The notes under the pieces are model-generated. The model ran no database searches, had not been told where the DNA came from, and was given only the letters and a program-made list of their open reading frames with translations. A program made the translations under genes and the position numbers. This document shows positions 28,466 through 38,726 of a stretch of DNA of 64,000 nucleotides, piece after piece. The stretch's first letter is position 1. Each line of letters starts with the position of its first letter. This DNA is from an uncultured Armatimonadota bacterium (GTDB taxonomy: Bacteria > Armatimonadota > Fimbriimonadia > Fimbriimonadales > Fimbriimonadaceae): contig CAILEM010000073.1 of NCBI GenBank assembly GCA_903833215.1, forward strand, positions 1-64,000, in the 5' to 3' direction.

Positions 28466-28491
28466 AGAGAGCTTTTACCCGCTAACTCGGT

Positions 28492-28531
28492 CAAAAAAAG
28501 AGCCCTCAGTGCTATCAAGCACTGAGGGCTC
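28492..28531 (-). terminator. Intrinsic terminator of groESL
   Basis: A 14-bp perfect stem (28500-28513 with 28518-28531: GAGCCCTCAGTGCT / AGCACTGAGGGCTC) with loop ATCA. Reading the minus strand it is followed by seven T residues. It lies 27 nt after the groEL stop and before rhaA. Confidence 0.96.
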
Positions 28532-28558
28532 GCGACCGACCCGAAGGTCAGCCAGGGA

Positions 28559-30199
<1,641 letters not shown>

Positions 30200-30211
30200 T
30201 TAATTTGCTCC

Positions 30212-30502
30212 TTAATTCAAGATCGCATAGATCTGGTCTTCGTCGAGGATCGTGTAATCCTGACCGTCAACTGTGACCTCGTTGCCGCCGTACTTGCTGA
30301 ATAGCACGCGATCACCGACTTTAACAGTGAGCTGATTTCGCTCGCCGCTATCCAGAACGCGACCGCCTCCGATGGCAATGATCTTGCCCTCCTGAGGCTT
30401 CTTCTTTGCGCTGTCGGGAAGATAAATGCCAGAAGCAGTCTTCTCCTCCTGCTCTACTAGCTGAACGACGACCTTATCGCCGAGTGGCTTTAGATTTGCC
30501 AT
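30212..30502 (-). CDS. groES: Co-chaperonin GroES (10 kDa)
   Basis: 96 residues: [19 protein letters not shown] at the N-terminus, the mobile loop with [38 protein letters not shown] and the closing DEDQIYAIL. The frame is open further upstream, but the ATG at 30502 has GGAGG 8 nt before it and gives the family length. Heat-shock type regulation is indicated by two CIRCE operators between 30540 and 30630. Confidence 0.97.
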   Translation of the reverse strand: MANLKPLGDKVVVQLVEQEEKTASGIYLPDSAKKKPQEGKIIAIGGGRVLDSGERNQLTVKVGDRVLFSKYGGNEVTVDGQDYTILDEDQIYAILN

Positions 30503-30539
30503 TTTCTGTTCCTCCAAAATCCTTTTCAATGGGATGAGG

Positions 30540-30566
30540 CTAGCACTCGCCAGCCCCGACTGCTAA
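30540..30566 (-). promoter_or_regulatory. CIRCE operator 1 (HrcA binding site)
   Basis: CTAGCACTC, 9-nt spacer, GACTGCTAA: one mismatch in each arm from the consensus TTAGCACTC-N9-GAGTGCTAA, with exact spacing. On the minus strand it begins right at the end of the -10 box, over the expected transcription start, the usual CIRCE position. Confidence 0.9.
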
Positions 30567-30597
30567 AGTTTACTCCACGTGGCTCAGTGCCCGTCAA
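30567..30597 (-). promoter_or_regulatory. groESL promoter
   Basis: On the minus strand TTGACG (30597-30592), 19-nt spacer, TAAACT (30572-30567). The spacer is slightly long but both boxes are good. CIRCE 1 follows directly and CIRCE 2 lies just upstream of the -35, so the promoter is sandwiched between two operators. Confidence 0.65.
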
Positions 30598-30603
30598 CGG
30601 AAT

Positions 30604-30630
30604 TTAGCAAAAGATAAAGGAGAGTGCTAA
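30604..30630 (-). promoter_or_regulatory. CIRCE operator 2 (HrcA binding site, half degenerate)
   Basis: TTAGCAAAA, 9-nt spacer, GAGTGCTAA: one arm is a perfect consensus arm, the other matches the first six bases. Spacing is exact. It lies 7 nt upstream of the -35 box of the groESL promoter. Confidence 0.75.
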
Positions 30631-30950
30631 ATCCAAATGACGTTTGACGCGCGTTCTTGGACCAAACTCGAACGCAATCTCTCTCTTCCGCCGAGACAGC
30701 CCCCTTAGATGCTGTCTCCGTGGCGTCGTCCGAAACCGTGTGATGACATGCCGCAACACCACGAGGCATCCGCCATCTGCTCAAGAATTCAATCGGCACC
30801 TCGTCGCCACAGAGACGACGGCTACGGAGGCGCATGTATCCGAAATTGGGCGGTGATTCTTTGCTTTCCAAAATCATCCGAATCCACCTCGCTCAGACGA
30901 GATGGCACTCTCACTGAGAATTTCAGGAGTCAAACGCTCGAACTATCGAA
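30631..30950. other. Intergenic stretch between groESL operators and the 102-residue protein gene
   Basis: About 320 nt with several overlapping short frames on both strands, none with a ribosome binding site or recognisable product. Near its right end an 8-bp unit, TCGAACTA, is repeated about 2.6 times (30938-30959), running into the stop of the next gene. Otherwise I see nothing in it. Confidence 0.5.
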
Positions 30951-31259
30951 CTATCGAACGAAATGAATCTTAGGCGACTGGAGGGAGTCGAGAAGCATGA
31001 GCGATACCACGGGAAGCGGACGGTCTTTGGCGACCTCTCTTGCTTCGTCAAAACTTAGCTCACGTGTGGTCATTCCTACGAGGTCAATCCACTCTGCAAA
31101 TCTGACGGCACCTTCCTCGGTGCTAAAACATGCCAATCCATGAATGCCTTCGTGGCAGAAGCAACCGTATCGATTGCTCGAAGGGTGATGCAACACGTAC
31201 AGATTCTCAGGAAAAGTGTCTTCGAGACCCAAGAGCGGCAGAATAAGCGTTTGGCTCAT
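30951..31259 (-). CDS. Small orphan protein of the IH(F/Y)VR paralogue family
   Basis: 102 residues, no known domain. It is homologous by eye to the product of 45578-45919: both have a strand-like segment (LYVLHHPSSNRYGCF here), GLACFSTEEGAVRFAEWI, then the shared tail SFDEAREVAKDRPLPVVSLM ending IHFVR, against SFEEAREIAKSKP and IHYVR in the other. The alternating strand and helix pattern suggests a small alpha/beta domain. ATG start at 31259; no clear Shine-Dalgarno. The paralogue supports that it is a real gene. Confidence 0.75.
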   Translation of the reverse strand: MSQTLILPLLGLEDTFPENLYVLHHPSSNRYGCFCHEGIHGLACFSTEEGAVRFAEWIDLVGMTTRELSFDEAREVAKDRPLPVVSLMLLDSLQSPKIHFVR

Positions 31260-31553
31260 GACTTAAGAAAAGGGAGAACGGCCCAGATTATCACGCTGCG
31301 CGGATCTCCTTAACTGCTCAGCCTGCCCGGTCCATCGAAATTGCGAAGTAATCAGCAGAGTCTTTTGTCATGGAAAACAATGATGGTGCCTTGGATTTTA
31401 CGGGCATCGTTAGTGGCCTTTGCCACATCCACACCCACCGCATTCGACCTATCCGCTGTAAGATGGAAGTGGTTTGATGCTCAGTTTCACCCGCATTCAC
31501 TAAACAGTGTTTGGGAGGATTCGTCTGAGCAGGCTTGCCGTGGGTTATTGAAT

Positions 31554-33023
31554 ATGGATGCACAGCAGAAGGTTTCCCATCTCCTTCGTCGCTTTGGCCT
31601 TGGCGCTGGTCAAATTGAGCTCGAAAAGTATCTACCACTCGGAGTGGCAGGCACCATTGAACGCCTGATCGAGTACGAAAAAGTCCCCGTTGGCCCCACT
31701 CCTGCAATTTGGGAGTGGTACGTCCAGCAGGACGCCAAATATAGTCTTGACCCAACCAGGGTTCGAGCGTGGTGGCAGTACCGGATGATCACTACCGAGC
31801 GTCCGCTTGAAGAAAAACTTACCGTCTTCTGGCATAACCACTTTGCGATTAGTGGATCAAAGTGCGACTTCGGGCCACTGATGCATAACTATGTAGAGAC
31901 CTTGCGCGATAACGCGTCCGGTAGCTTTTCGACCCTGCTCAACTCCATAAGCAAGTCGCCTGCAATGCTCAAATGGCTGGACGTCGACCAAAGTGTGCCT
32001 GGCCATCCAAATGAGAACTTCGCGCGCGAGGTAATGGAACTGTTCACCTTAGGGATTGGGAATTACACCGAAAAAGACGTTCAAGAGGCTTCAAGGGCAT
32101 TCTTGGGCTGGAGCCTGCGATATCCAATCTATGAGCGCCTGGGTGGCGACCAGAATCAGAAAATATTGGGGGCAATGGAACACGGCTGGCCACTCGTAGC
32201 CTCTAGTTTTTCGCCTGAGATGCGGGATTTTGGACACAAGACGATTCTCGGCAAGACTGCTGCCTACGATGCCGACACATTCCTACGCGTGCTTGCATAC
32301 CACCCGATCACTGCAAAGCGAATGGTAGCCAAGATGCTGTCGTATTTCGCCTACGATCATCCATCGCCTCAAACGGTCGATAAGTTCGTCAAGATTTGGT
32401 ACAAGAACGACCTTCACATCAAACCGTTCTTGAAAGCTCTCGCGGAGTCCAATGAGTTCTGGAGTGAACAGTGCGTGGGTACCCGTGTAAAGAGCCCCGT
32501 CGACTTTGTCGTCGGGCAACTCCGCCAATCCGGTTTCGGCCCGCGCCTTGCGGCACGTCGGCCCCACAATGCCCTTCCCACCCAGACGATGCTGACGGTC
32601 GCAAATGACGAAATTGGTCAGGTCGCCCGGACTATGCGAAACCAAGGCATGGACCTACTGTTTCCATTCGACGTTAGCGGTTGGAAATGGGGCCCTGCAT
32701 GGCTAACAACCGCCACCATGCTAGAGAGAATCCGGTGGCAGGACTTCATGTTTACCCAACGAGGTAAGAATGGAGCACCAGCCCAACTCGTCTTGGAACG
32801 TCTTGTGGCGGACAAGGATACAAAAACGTCCACCGAGTGCGTGGTGTCGATCCTCGATATCTTCGATGTAACCCTAAGTTCCGAAAAGCGTGAACTGCTG
32901 ACAAAGGCCATCGATGCCTTGGGCGGACCGCAAAAAGCTTTCGCTAATGTGAATCAAGCAGGTAATTCAATGCGTCGGGTGTGCAAAATTCTCTTCTCAT
33001 CACCAGAAGCACAGCTTTGTTAA
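31554..33023 (+). CDS. DUF1800 family protein
   Basis: 489 residues from the ATG at 31554, which begins MDAQQKVSHLLRRFGLGAG, the usual DUF1800 opening. Other family marks: PLEEKLTVFWHNHFAIS, MLKWLDVDQSVPGHPNENFAREVMELFTLGIGNYTEKDV, GHKTILGK and FPFDVSGWKWG. DUF1800 proteins often sit beside a DUF1501 gene in one operon, but no partner is adjacent here. The frame continues upstream to 31341 without a recognisable signal peptide. Function is unknown; association with exported DUF1501 proteins is known only from genome context. Confidence 0.85.
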   Translation: MDAQQKVSHLLRRFGLGAGQIELEKYLPLGVAGTIERLIEYEKVPVGPTPAIWEWYVQQDAKYSLDPTRVRAWWQYRMITTERPLEEKLTVFWHNHFAISGSKCDFGPLMHNYVETLRDNASGSFSTLLNSISKSPAMLKWLDVDQSVPGHPNENFAREVMELFTLGIGNYTEKDVQEASRAFLGWSLRYPIYERLGGDQNQKILGAMEHGWPLVASSFSPEMRDFGHKTILGKTAAYDADTFLRVLAYHPITAKRMVAKMLSYFAYDHPSPQTVDKFVKIWYKNDLHIKPFLKALAESNEFWSEQCVGTRVKSPVDFVVGQLRQSGFGPRLAARRPHNALPTQTMLTVANDEIGQVARTMRNQGMDLLFPFDVSGWKWGPAWLTTATMLERIRWQDFMFTQRGKNGAPAQLVLERLVADKDTKTSTECVVSILDIFDVTLSSEKRELLTKAIDALGGPQKAFANVNQAGNSMRRVCKILFSSPEAQLC

Positions 33024-33064
33024 GCTCAGTTTGGCGTCCCTCGCATGGTACAATTCTGCGTCGG

Positions 33065-33140
33065 CCGGACGTAGCTCAATGGATAGAGCATCAGTCTTCG
33101 GAACTGAGGGTTGGGGGTTCGAGTCCCTTCGTCCGGGCCA
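33065..33140 (+). tRNA. tRNA-Arg (anticodon TCG)
   Basis: Full cloverleaf: 7-bp acceptor CCGGACG / CGTCCGG, D-arm GCTC...GAGC, anticodon stem TCAGT / ACTGA with loop CTTCGGA (anticodon TCG, reading CGA codons), T-arm with TTCGAGT loop, discriminator G and encoded CCA at 33138-33140. TACAAT at 33049-33054 is a plausible -10. An AATCTAC / GTAGATT hairpin begins right after the CCA and may end transcription. The CCA ends 3 nt before the stop of the convergent fusion gene. Confidence 0.96.
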
Positions 33141-33143
33141 AAT

Positions 33144-36100
33144 CTACTTCTTGTTTGGTAGATTGACCGTTCCCTTCCGGTCCACTTTGCCCCACACTTG
33201 GCGATTTCCGCCGACGGCGCGCAAGAAAGACTTGTAGACCACCCCGTACATGATCTGCCGGTAGGCAAATCTCTGAAGGAACAACCACCAGAGAGCCCCG
33301 AATTTTTCCTTATCGAGTCGGTAAGCAATAACGCCGGAGCCGAGTTCGGCGAGGAAGAACATGGCGTACAAGAATCCGACCTGGGTTAACGACGCCGACG
33401 CTGCTGGTAGCCCCGAAAGCTCCTCGCTAGGGTGCATCCGATGAGTCACAAACGCCATCAAATATCCAATCATCGAGTAAAGAACTTGTAGGTCCACCAA
33501 GGGCGCCAGGGCTTGGAATACGATTTGAAACAGCCACAGCGTGGGTAGAGCTAGCCAACCGAAGAAACCGTTGTGGAAAAGAGCTCGTCGATGCTTGACA
33601 AGGCACTGCAAAGTCCCATAGGCCCATCGGAATCTCTGCTTGAAGAAAGCACCAAAACTCTGAGGGGCTTCTGTGTACGCAAGCGCACCTGGTTCGTTTT
33701 CCAAGCGATAGCCGGCTCGCCTTAACCTCCACGTCAAGTCCATATCTTCCGCCAGAGTGTCGTTGATGTACAACCCGGCATCGGTGACAGCCTGCCTTCG
33801 CCAGATCCCAATGGCTCCGGGAACAACCGTGATGCTATTCAGTAACGCATAAGCACGTCGGTCTATGTTCTGGCTAGTCGTGTATTCCACCGCTTGCCAT
33901 TGCGTCAGGATATTCACTTGATTTCCGACTTTCACGTTGCCCGCCACGGCGGCTACTTTCGGATCTTGAAAATGTCGAACCATCAGCCCAATCGCACCTG
34001 GATCAACTTGAGTGTCGGCGTCAATCGAAAGATAGAGTTCGGCACCACAGTGAGCAATTGCATCGTTGAGTGCAGAAGCTTTTCCGCCGTTAGCTCTCGT
34101 AATGAGAGTTACCCGAGGATCGGAGCCATAAGCATCGACGACCGCCTTACTCGTCCCATCGGTGGATCCATCATCGACAACGATGACTTGAGTCACCGGA
34201 TAAGTTGATGCTAAAACGCTTGAAATCGTTCTAGTGATGACCGTCTCTTCATTAAACGCGGCAATGGCTACGGCTACCTCGGGACGATAACCAGCATCAT
34301 AAGTTTTTCGTTTCTGGCGGCGGTGGTCAATCAATGCCAACGGTGTCACAACCGCAATTCGGGCAAAGCCCAGCCAAATAGCGGCAAGAAAGCCAATTGC
34401 TAGCAACCAGTCGATGGTGAAGATCGTGCCGAACTCAATTCGCGCCAAAAAGATCGTGAAGCGCTCCGAGGGCAGCGTGTCCGGCATGACCTGGTCGCGA
34501 GTCCTTCCCATCAACTGGGCGACACTGACGAATTTATAGCCTTCCTTTTTGAGCTGAGGGACGAATATCTTCAGAGCAGCGATCGTGGCGTCACGATTCC
34601 CCCCCGCATCGTGCAGCAAGATGATGTTTCCTTCATCCTTGGTAGCTTCAAATCGCTTGATCTGGCCAACGATATCCGTGGCAATATCTTCGCCTGTCTT
34701 TGGGCGAGATGTCCCATTCGGTAACGCAAGCCTTAGGCTCCAATCTTGGGGATCGATCTTCTCGCCGACAGTGACGTAGTGTAACCGGGCCGCAATCTCA
34801 ACCGGAGTCAGTTCTTCTTTGTTGCTCGGCTCAGAGTCAGCGTTGTACGGGGGCCGGAACAGCGAAGTTGACTTACCGAGGATGGTTTCGATCACCCTTA
34901 AGGTTGCGTTGATTTCAAGTTCTGCTCGAAATGTACTTATCGTGCCCAAGTCAGGATGGGAGAACGTGTGATTCCCCACCTCATGACCCTCGTCATATTC
35001 TCGTTGAATAACTCCAGAGTTCTCTTCGGCATTCTTCCCGACGATAAAGAACGCGGCCGGAACATTTAGTTCTTTGAGTGCATCAAGAATCTTCGGCGTA
35101 TAAGTAGGATCCGGACCATCGTCAAACGTAAGGCAAAGGCTTTTCTCAAAGTAGCCAGAGTGCTGAAGCACGTAAGGAAAAGCATACTGCTGATACTCTT
35201 CGTCAATAATGACTCCGTCGTCGTCGACCTTAAAAACACGCTTACCGTCGGTCGGTTTTTCAGCGACACGAAGAAGTTCGCCCTTTCCTATGTTTGAGAT
35301 GAAATATGGGAACTTCACGACATTCAGGGCATCGGGCGACATCACTTTCGTGAAAGCTTTCGGACCGAGGAACGTCCAAATCCCCGGGTCTTCTTGGCCA
35401 AGAGCCCAAACCGCCGCGCCCCTCAGATCGTAGGTACGGGCAGATAACCATTGGTTATACGCCGACACAGCGTCAAGCATCCAGACTCGATGCATGTCGT
35501 TGTTATCGTCTTCGTAAGAAAATGTCGCGTTGAGGCTATCTGGATCAAAGTCAATCACTTTGGACGGTGGGGCGTCGTTATAACCTTTGGCGGTATCCAT
35601 CGCCTCCTGAAAACTCAAGCTATCGGCAAGTTTGTCTTTGGAGGAAGTATTCCAGTCGTACGCATAATTGCCAATTCCAAGGACAACCTTTTCCGCTGGA
35701 ATCTGCCGCAGGGTTGCTTCAAGAACCTGTTCACACCACTCTGCTCCAGCGATTGGCCCTGCAAAATCCTCCTCGGAGTGTTGGTCATACGCCATCAGCA
35801 TGATCCAGTCACAGGCATCCGCCAGTTCCTTGGTTTTCGTGGTTTCGTTCCCAGCCTCAACATCCACACTCACACCCAGTTTTGAGGGGTGAAATGCGGC
35901 GTGAACGAGCTTTACGAAGCCCGGCAACTTTGGATAGTCCTCTGCTTCAAGTTCCTCAAAATCTAGGTTGATCCCTTGAAAATTGTTCTTGACAACCCAA
36001 TCGTAGAGCCGCTTGATCAAAGTCTTTTGATTCGCTTCTGAACTGAGCAGCTTGTGCACGATTTTGGGGTCCCAAACGCCGCCTTTGCTGTTGCTGATCA

Positions 36101-36620
36101 GCGGGACGATGCGAAGACCAACACTGTGTGCAATTTCCAGGACGCGCTCGTTCTTTGGATTTTCCTCAAGATCGAAGTCACTAAAATCGATACTGGTGCC
36201 GTCCGGTCCGAGCGTCAACCACGCTGGAATAACGTGGGTAAGGTTTTGCTTATAGGCATTGAGGGAGTGGATTCCAGATTCTTCCCAAGGTGCATAAAAA
36301 CCGGCAACGATCTTCTCAACATGGGCTGGTGGACTCTTGGTCTTCCCTTTCGTGCGCTCAATTTCTGCCAACAGGTCCTTTCGAACCTTACTGCTCAAAA
36401 AGAGCGACTTATGCGGAGGCTCATCGGGCAAATTAGCCAGCAACCCGCCATTCTTGTGTGCCTTGGGCACCGGGTCCCTCAGAAGAGGAACCGTAAAGCA
36501 CATGATTATCGCGAAAATGGTGCTTGCCACAGCCACGACAGAGCTGATGATCGCGGCGAACCGAGACATCCTTACACGACGCTTGCCGTGTGGGTCATAA
36601 AAAATCGGTTCGGAATCCAT
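33144..36620 (-). CDS. Three-domain fusion: GH18-like hydrolase, NodB polysaccharide deacetylase and GT2 synthase
   Basis: 1158 residues. Residues about 18-42: transmembrane anchor. About 95-440: GH18 domain with GINLDFEELEAEDYPKLPG (catalytic Asp-x-Glu retained, as in YaaH-type proteins). About 490-700: NodB deacetylase with LTFDDGPDPTYTP (metal Asp), HTFSHPDLG (HxxxH) and FRPPYN. After a second membrane helix (WLLAIGFLAAIWLGF), a processive GT2 domain: VVDDGSTDGT, SIDADTQ, EDMDLTWRLRRAGY and QRFRWAYG, then several membrane helices. It can thus make, trim and deacetylate one surface polysaccharide, probably N-acetylhexosamine-based (PNAG or chitin-like); that substrate is inference. Confidence 0.93.
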   Translation of the reverse strand: MDSEPIFYDPHGKRRVRMSRFAAIISSVVAVASTIFAIIMCFTVPLLRDPVPKAHKNGGLLANLPDEPPHKSLFLSSKVRKDLLAEIERTKGKTKSPPAHVEKIVAGFYAPWEESGIHSLNAYKQNLTHVIPAWLTLGPDGTSIDFSDFDLEENPKNERVLEIAHSVGLRIVPLISNSKGGVWDPKIVHKLLSSEANQKTLIKRLYDWVVKNNFQGINLDFEELEAEDYPKLPGFVKLVHAAFHPSKLGVSVDVEAGNETTKTKELADACDWIMLMAYDQHSEEDFAGPIAGAEWCEQVLEATLRQIPAEKVVLGIGNYAYDWNTSSKDKLADSLSFQEAMDTAKGYNDAPPSKVIDFDPDSLNATFSYEDDNNDMHRVWMLDAVSAYNQWLSARTYDLRGAAVWALGQEDPGIWTFLGPKAFTKVMSPDALNVVKFPYFISNIGKGELLRVAEKPTDGKRVFKVDDDGVIIDEEYQQYAFPYVLQHSGYFEKSLCLTFDDGPDPTYTPKILDALKELNVPAAFFIVGKNAEENSGVIQREYDEGHEVGNHTFSHPDLGTISTFRAELEINATLRVIETILGKSTSLFRPPYNADSEPSNKEELTPVEIAARLHYVTVGEKIDPQDWSLRLALPNGTSRPKTGEDIATDIVGQIKRFEATKDEGNIILLHDAGGNRDATIAALKIFVPQLKKEGYKFVSVAQLMGRTRDQVMPDTLPSERFTIFLARIEFGTIFTIDWLLAIGFLAAIWLGFARIAVVTPLALIDHRRQKRKTYDAGYRPEVAVAIAAFNEETVITRTISSVLASTYPVTQVIVVDDGSTDGTSKAVVDAYGSDPRVTLITRANGGKASALNDAIAHCGAELYLSIDADTQVDPGAIGLMVRHFQDPKVAAVAGNVKVGNQVNILTQWQAVEYTTSQNIDRRAYALLNSITVVPGAIGIWRRQAVTDAGLYINDTLAEDMDLTWRLRRAGYRLENEPGALAYTEAPQSFGAFFKQRFRWAYGTLQCLVKHRRALFHNGFFGWLALPTLWLFQIVFQALAPLVDLQVLYSMIGYLMAFVTHRMHPSEELSGLPAASASLTQVGFLYAMFFLAELGSGVIAYRLDKEKFGALWWLFLQRFAYRQIMYGVVYKSFLRAVGGNRQVWGKVDRKGTVNLPNKK

Positions 36621-36634
36621 GGATCAGTCGACGA

Positions 36635-37894
36635 TCAAACCCTTAGGTAAGTTCTCTTCCTGTATAGCACTAGGAGAATTAACCACCAGCAGCAAATGTA
36701 CACCCATGTGTACGCCCATCCGCCTGGAACTCTTCCAAAGCGGTTCACAAGGGAGTCCAAGAAGGCTTCTTGAAGGGACATGTTACCCCTATGGGTTGAC
36801 ACCGTCCAGGATGAGAACATCATCACCTTGGTAAGGACAGGCAGCACATAAGCAAGCAGTGCATTCGAACCTAAGACCATCAGAGCAAATGGCCATTTGT
36901 TCCACTTTACGGCGTCAGTGAGAAGGTAGAACGCAGCCAATACCAACACGCCAACGCCTCCCGTTACGAGGATGTAGGATGGCGTCCAAACCGGTTTATT
37001 GTAGGGCAGAAACGAGTTGGCCAAGATTCCCGCTGCCAGCAGCACTGATCCTGAAATCGTCATCGTCAAGAGCCGCCGCAGCGGGTTCAGCTTTCGATTG
37101 ACAAGTGCATCTCCAATCATCGACGCGAAAATCATCAACGCAGACGTTGGAATGACTGAGAACAAACCATCGAGGTTGTATTTGACCAAGTAGGTTCGAT
37201 TGATGTGATCGATAAAGTTCGTATTTTCGAGAAACGTCCCGGCTTGGGCTCCTGGAATAGGAAGATATCGGATCGCCAGGCCATAGCCGGCAAGAAAACC
37301 AACAGCGATGATCGCCCTACGAACCAAAGGGAGTTCGTAGGCAAACGCAGACACCAGATACGAGAGCCCAATAAGTTGCAGGACACCAAGGGTGAAAACG
37401 ACTTGCTTGGATATGGCCGCATTGATCAAACATCCAAGTAGTACTAAACCTACGGCTCGCCCCACAATCTTGATGTCGTGGCGCCAGCTTGGAAGCCCCT
37501 TTTTCTTAAAGGACGCAAATGATTGCGGAATCGCGAAACCGACGCAAAGCAGGAACCATGGAAAAACAAAATCGGCCAGCCGAAGCCCCTGATTCCATCC
37601 AGCATGGGTAAATGGGTCCGGCGTGTACGTATCCAAAGCGACATTGTTGACGATCAGCATCAGGAGGACGGTCAGTCCGCGAAATGCATCAAGTGACACG
37701 AGCCTTGTCGTTTTTGGGATAGGCGTAGGTTTCGTGGTCTCAGTCTGCTCAGGGATGGAAGGAGACTCCTTCTCAACCCAATTGACACGGTTTAACTTGT
37801 CGCGTGTTTCAAAGTCATCGGCAAGCAAGTTTGCGACAATCGCCCTGTATCGAGGCTCTTCAGCAGGCTTGGGATTTGACTCAACGACTTTCAT
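36635..37894 (-). CDS. HGSNAT/NagX-like membrane acyltransferase (DUF5009/DUF1624)
   Basis: 419 residues with about ten transmembrane helices. The N-terminal RLVSLDAFRGLTVLLMLIVN and the following HAGWNQGLRLADFVFPWFLL are the signature of heparan-alpha-glucosaminide N-acetyltransferase-like proteins. In that family an acetyl group is passed from cytoplasmic acetyl-CoA across the membrane to an amino sugar. The neighbour at 33144-36620, 14 nt downstream, handles N-acetylated polysaccharide in my reading, so a joint role in amino-sugar acetylation is plausible. A GTG at 37924 is an alternative start to the ATG at 37894. Confidence 0.82.
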   Translation of the reverse strand: MKVVESNPKPAEEPRYRAIVANLLADDFETRDKLNRVNWVEKESPSIPEQTETTKPTPIPKTTRLVSLDAFRGLTVLLMLIVNNVALDTYTPDPFTHAGWNQGLRLADFVFPWFLLCVGFAIPQSFASFKKKGLPSWRHDIKIVGRAVGLVLLGCLINAAISKQVVFTLGVLQLIGLSYLVSAFAYELPLVRRAIIAVGFLAGYGLAIRYLPIPGAQAGTFLENTNFIDHINRTYLVKYNLDGLFSVIPTSALMIFASMIGDALVNRKLNPLRRLLTMTISGSVLLAAGILANSFLPYNKPVWTPSYILVTGGVGVLVLAAFYLLTDAVKWNKWPFALMVLGSNALLAYVLPVLTKVMMFSSWTVSTHRGNMSLQEAFLDSLVNRFGRVPGGWAYTWVYICCWWLILLVLYRKRTYLRV

Positions 37895-38015
37895 GGCTTT
37901 CTGATCGACCCCAAAACGCAGCACAATTTCCGTGCCGTTTTGTGGAGGGACGAACCAGAAGACAATTACGATCCTGAAGATTCACTTATCAGGGTGGAAT
38001 CGTGTCAGAAGACCG

Positions 38016-38696
38016 CTATTTGAATCCGGCTGGACTAAACGCGCAACCCGTCGCCTTAATCTCGGGAGCGTATTTGGTATTGAAGGGCTTTTGGGGAACT
38101 CCAGCAAGCGTTGCCATCGTCGCATTCATCTCAAGCAACATTGAGCGGGAATATCCCGGCCACATCTTTACGATATGGCCATCTTTCGAGACCAGCACAC
38201 TATAAACAGCCGCTTTGGCTCCGTAGAGGTGGATGATCTCCTCCTTAGGGTCAGACAAAACGGGATAGGGCACGGACACTTCTCGATTCCAAGTCATCGC
38301 CTTCTCGGGATTGCCGTTGGTAACGCTCGCAAAGTCTATAGCACCCTTGAACTGCTTCGAAAGGTCATGGAACAGGGGCTCAGCATCAAAGCTACACGGG
38401 CATCCATCGAGGACAAAGTAGATGAATTGCGGTCTCGGCGCATTGTGTGATGCCAAGGTTACGGGCTTGCCATTGACGTCTTTCCACTGGATGGTCGGTT
38501 CCAGCAAGTTTGATTTCGCCTCAGTTTCTGCGATCATTTTTGCAGTGACCAAGTGGCGTGGCTCAAACGAAGAAATTTCAACGGATCTGGAGTAGGGCGT
38601 CGCGGCCCGAATACGTGCCTGAACCCACAAAATTCCACCAATACAAGCCAGCAAACATCCTGCTGGAAGTGTGATAAACACCGGTCGCATGTTCAA
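38016..38696 (-). CDS. Membrane-anchored AhpC/TSA-like redoxin with CPC motif
   Basis: 226 residues. N-terminal signal anchor (FITLPAGCLLACIGGILWV), then a thioredoxin-fold domain: FIYFVLDGCPCSFDAEPLFHDLS carries the redox site. The spacing is CPC, not the CxxC of TlpA/thioredoxins, so it resembles peroxiredoxin-like or SCO-type proteins. Later segments YPVLSDPKEEIIHLYGAKAA and VSKDGHIVKMWPGYS are typical of the AhpC/TSA group. Probably acts outside the membrane. The TTG at 38696 is chosen because TAGAAT ends 6 nt before it; an ATG follows two codons later. Confidence 0.75.
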   Translation of the reverse strand: MNMRPVFITLPAGCLLACIGGILWVQARIRAATPYSRSVEISSFEPRHLVTAKMIAETEAKSNLLEPTIQWKDVNGKPVTLASHNAPRPQFIYFVLDGCPCSFDAEPLFHDLSKQFKGAIDFASVTNGNPEKAMTWNREVSVPYPVLSDPKEEIIHLYGAKAAVYSVLVSKDGHIVKMWPGYSRSMLLEMNATMATLAGVPQKPFNTKYAPEIKATGCAFSPAGFK

Positions 38697-38702
38697 TATC
38701 TC

Positions 38703-38708
38703 ATTCTA
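38703..38708 (-). promoter_or_regulatory. Candidate leaderless -10 box of the redoxin gene
   Basis: On the minus strand TAGAAT, GAGATA (6 nt), TTG (38696). The geometry equals that at 25860 and 55845. No Shine-Dalgarno is seen. The choice of TTG over the ATG at 38690 rests partly on this. Confidence 0.45.
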
Positions 38709-38726
38709 GTCTAAATGGAGTCGCTC

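Noticed and set aside
28466-28477. TAAAAG-N6-ATG before rhamnose isomerase as a further leaderless promoter
   Set aside because: The last base of the box is G rather than T, so it fails the TAnnnT pattern; left out of the count.
30938-30959. TCGAACTA tandem repeat (about 2.6 copies) as a CRISPR or iteron seed
   Set aside because: Too short and too few units; no spacers or further copies. No CRISPR array exists in the window.
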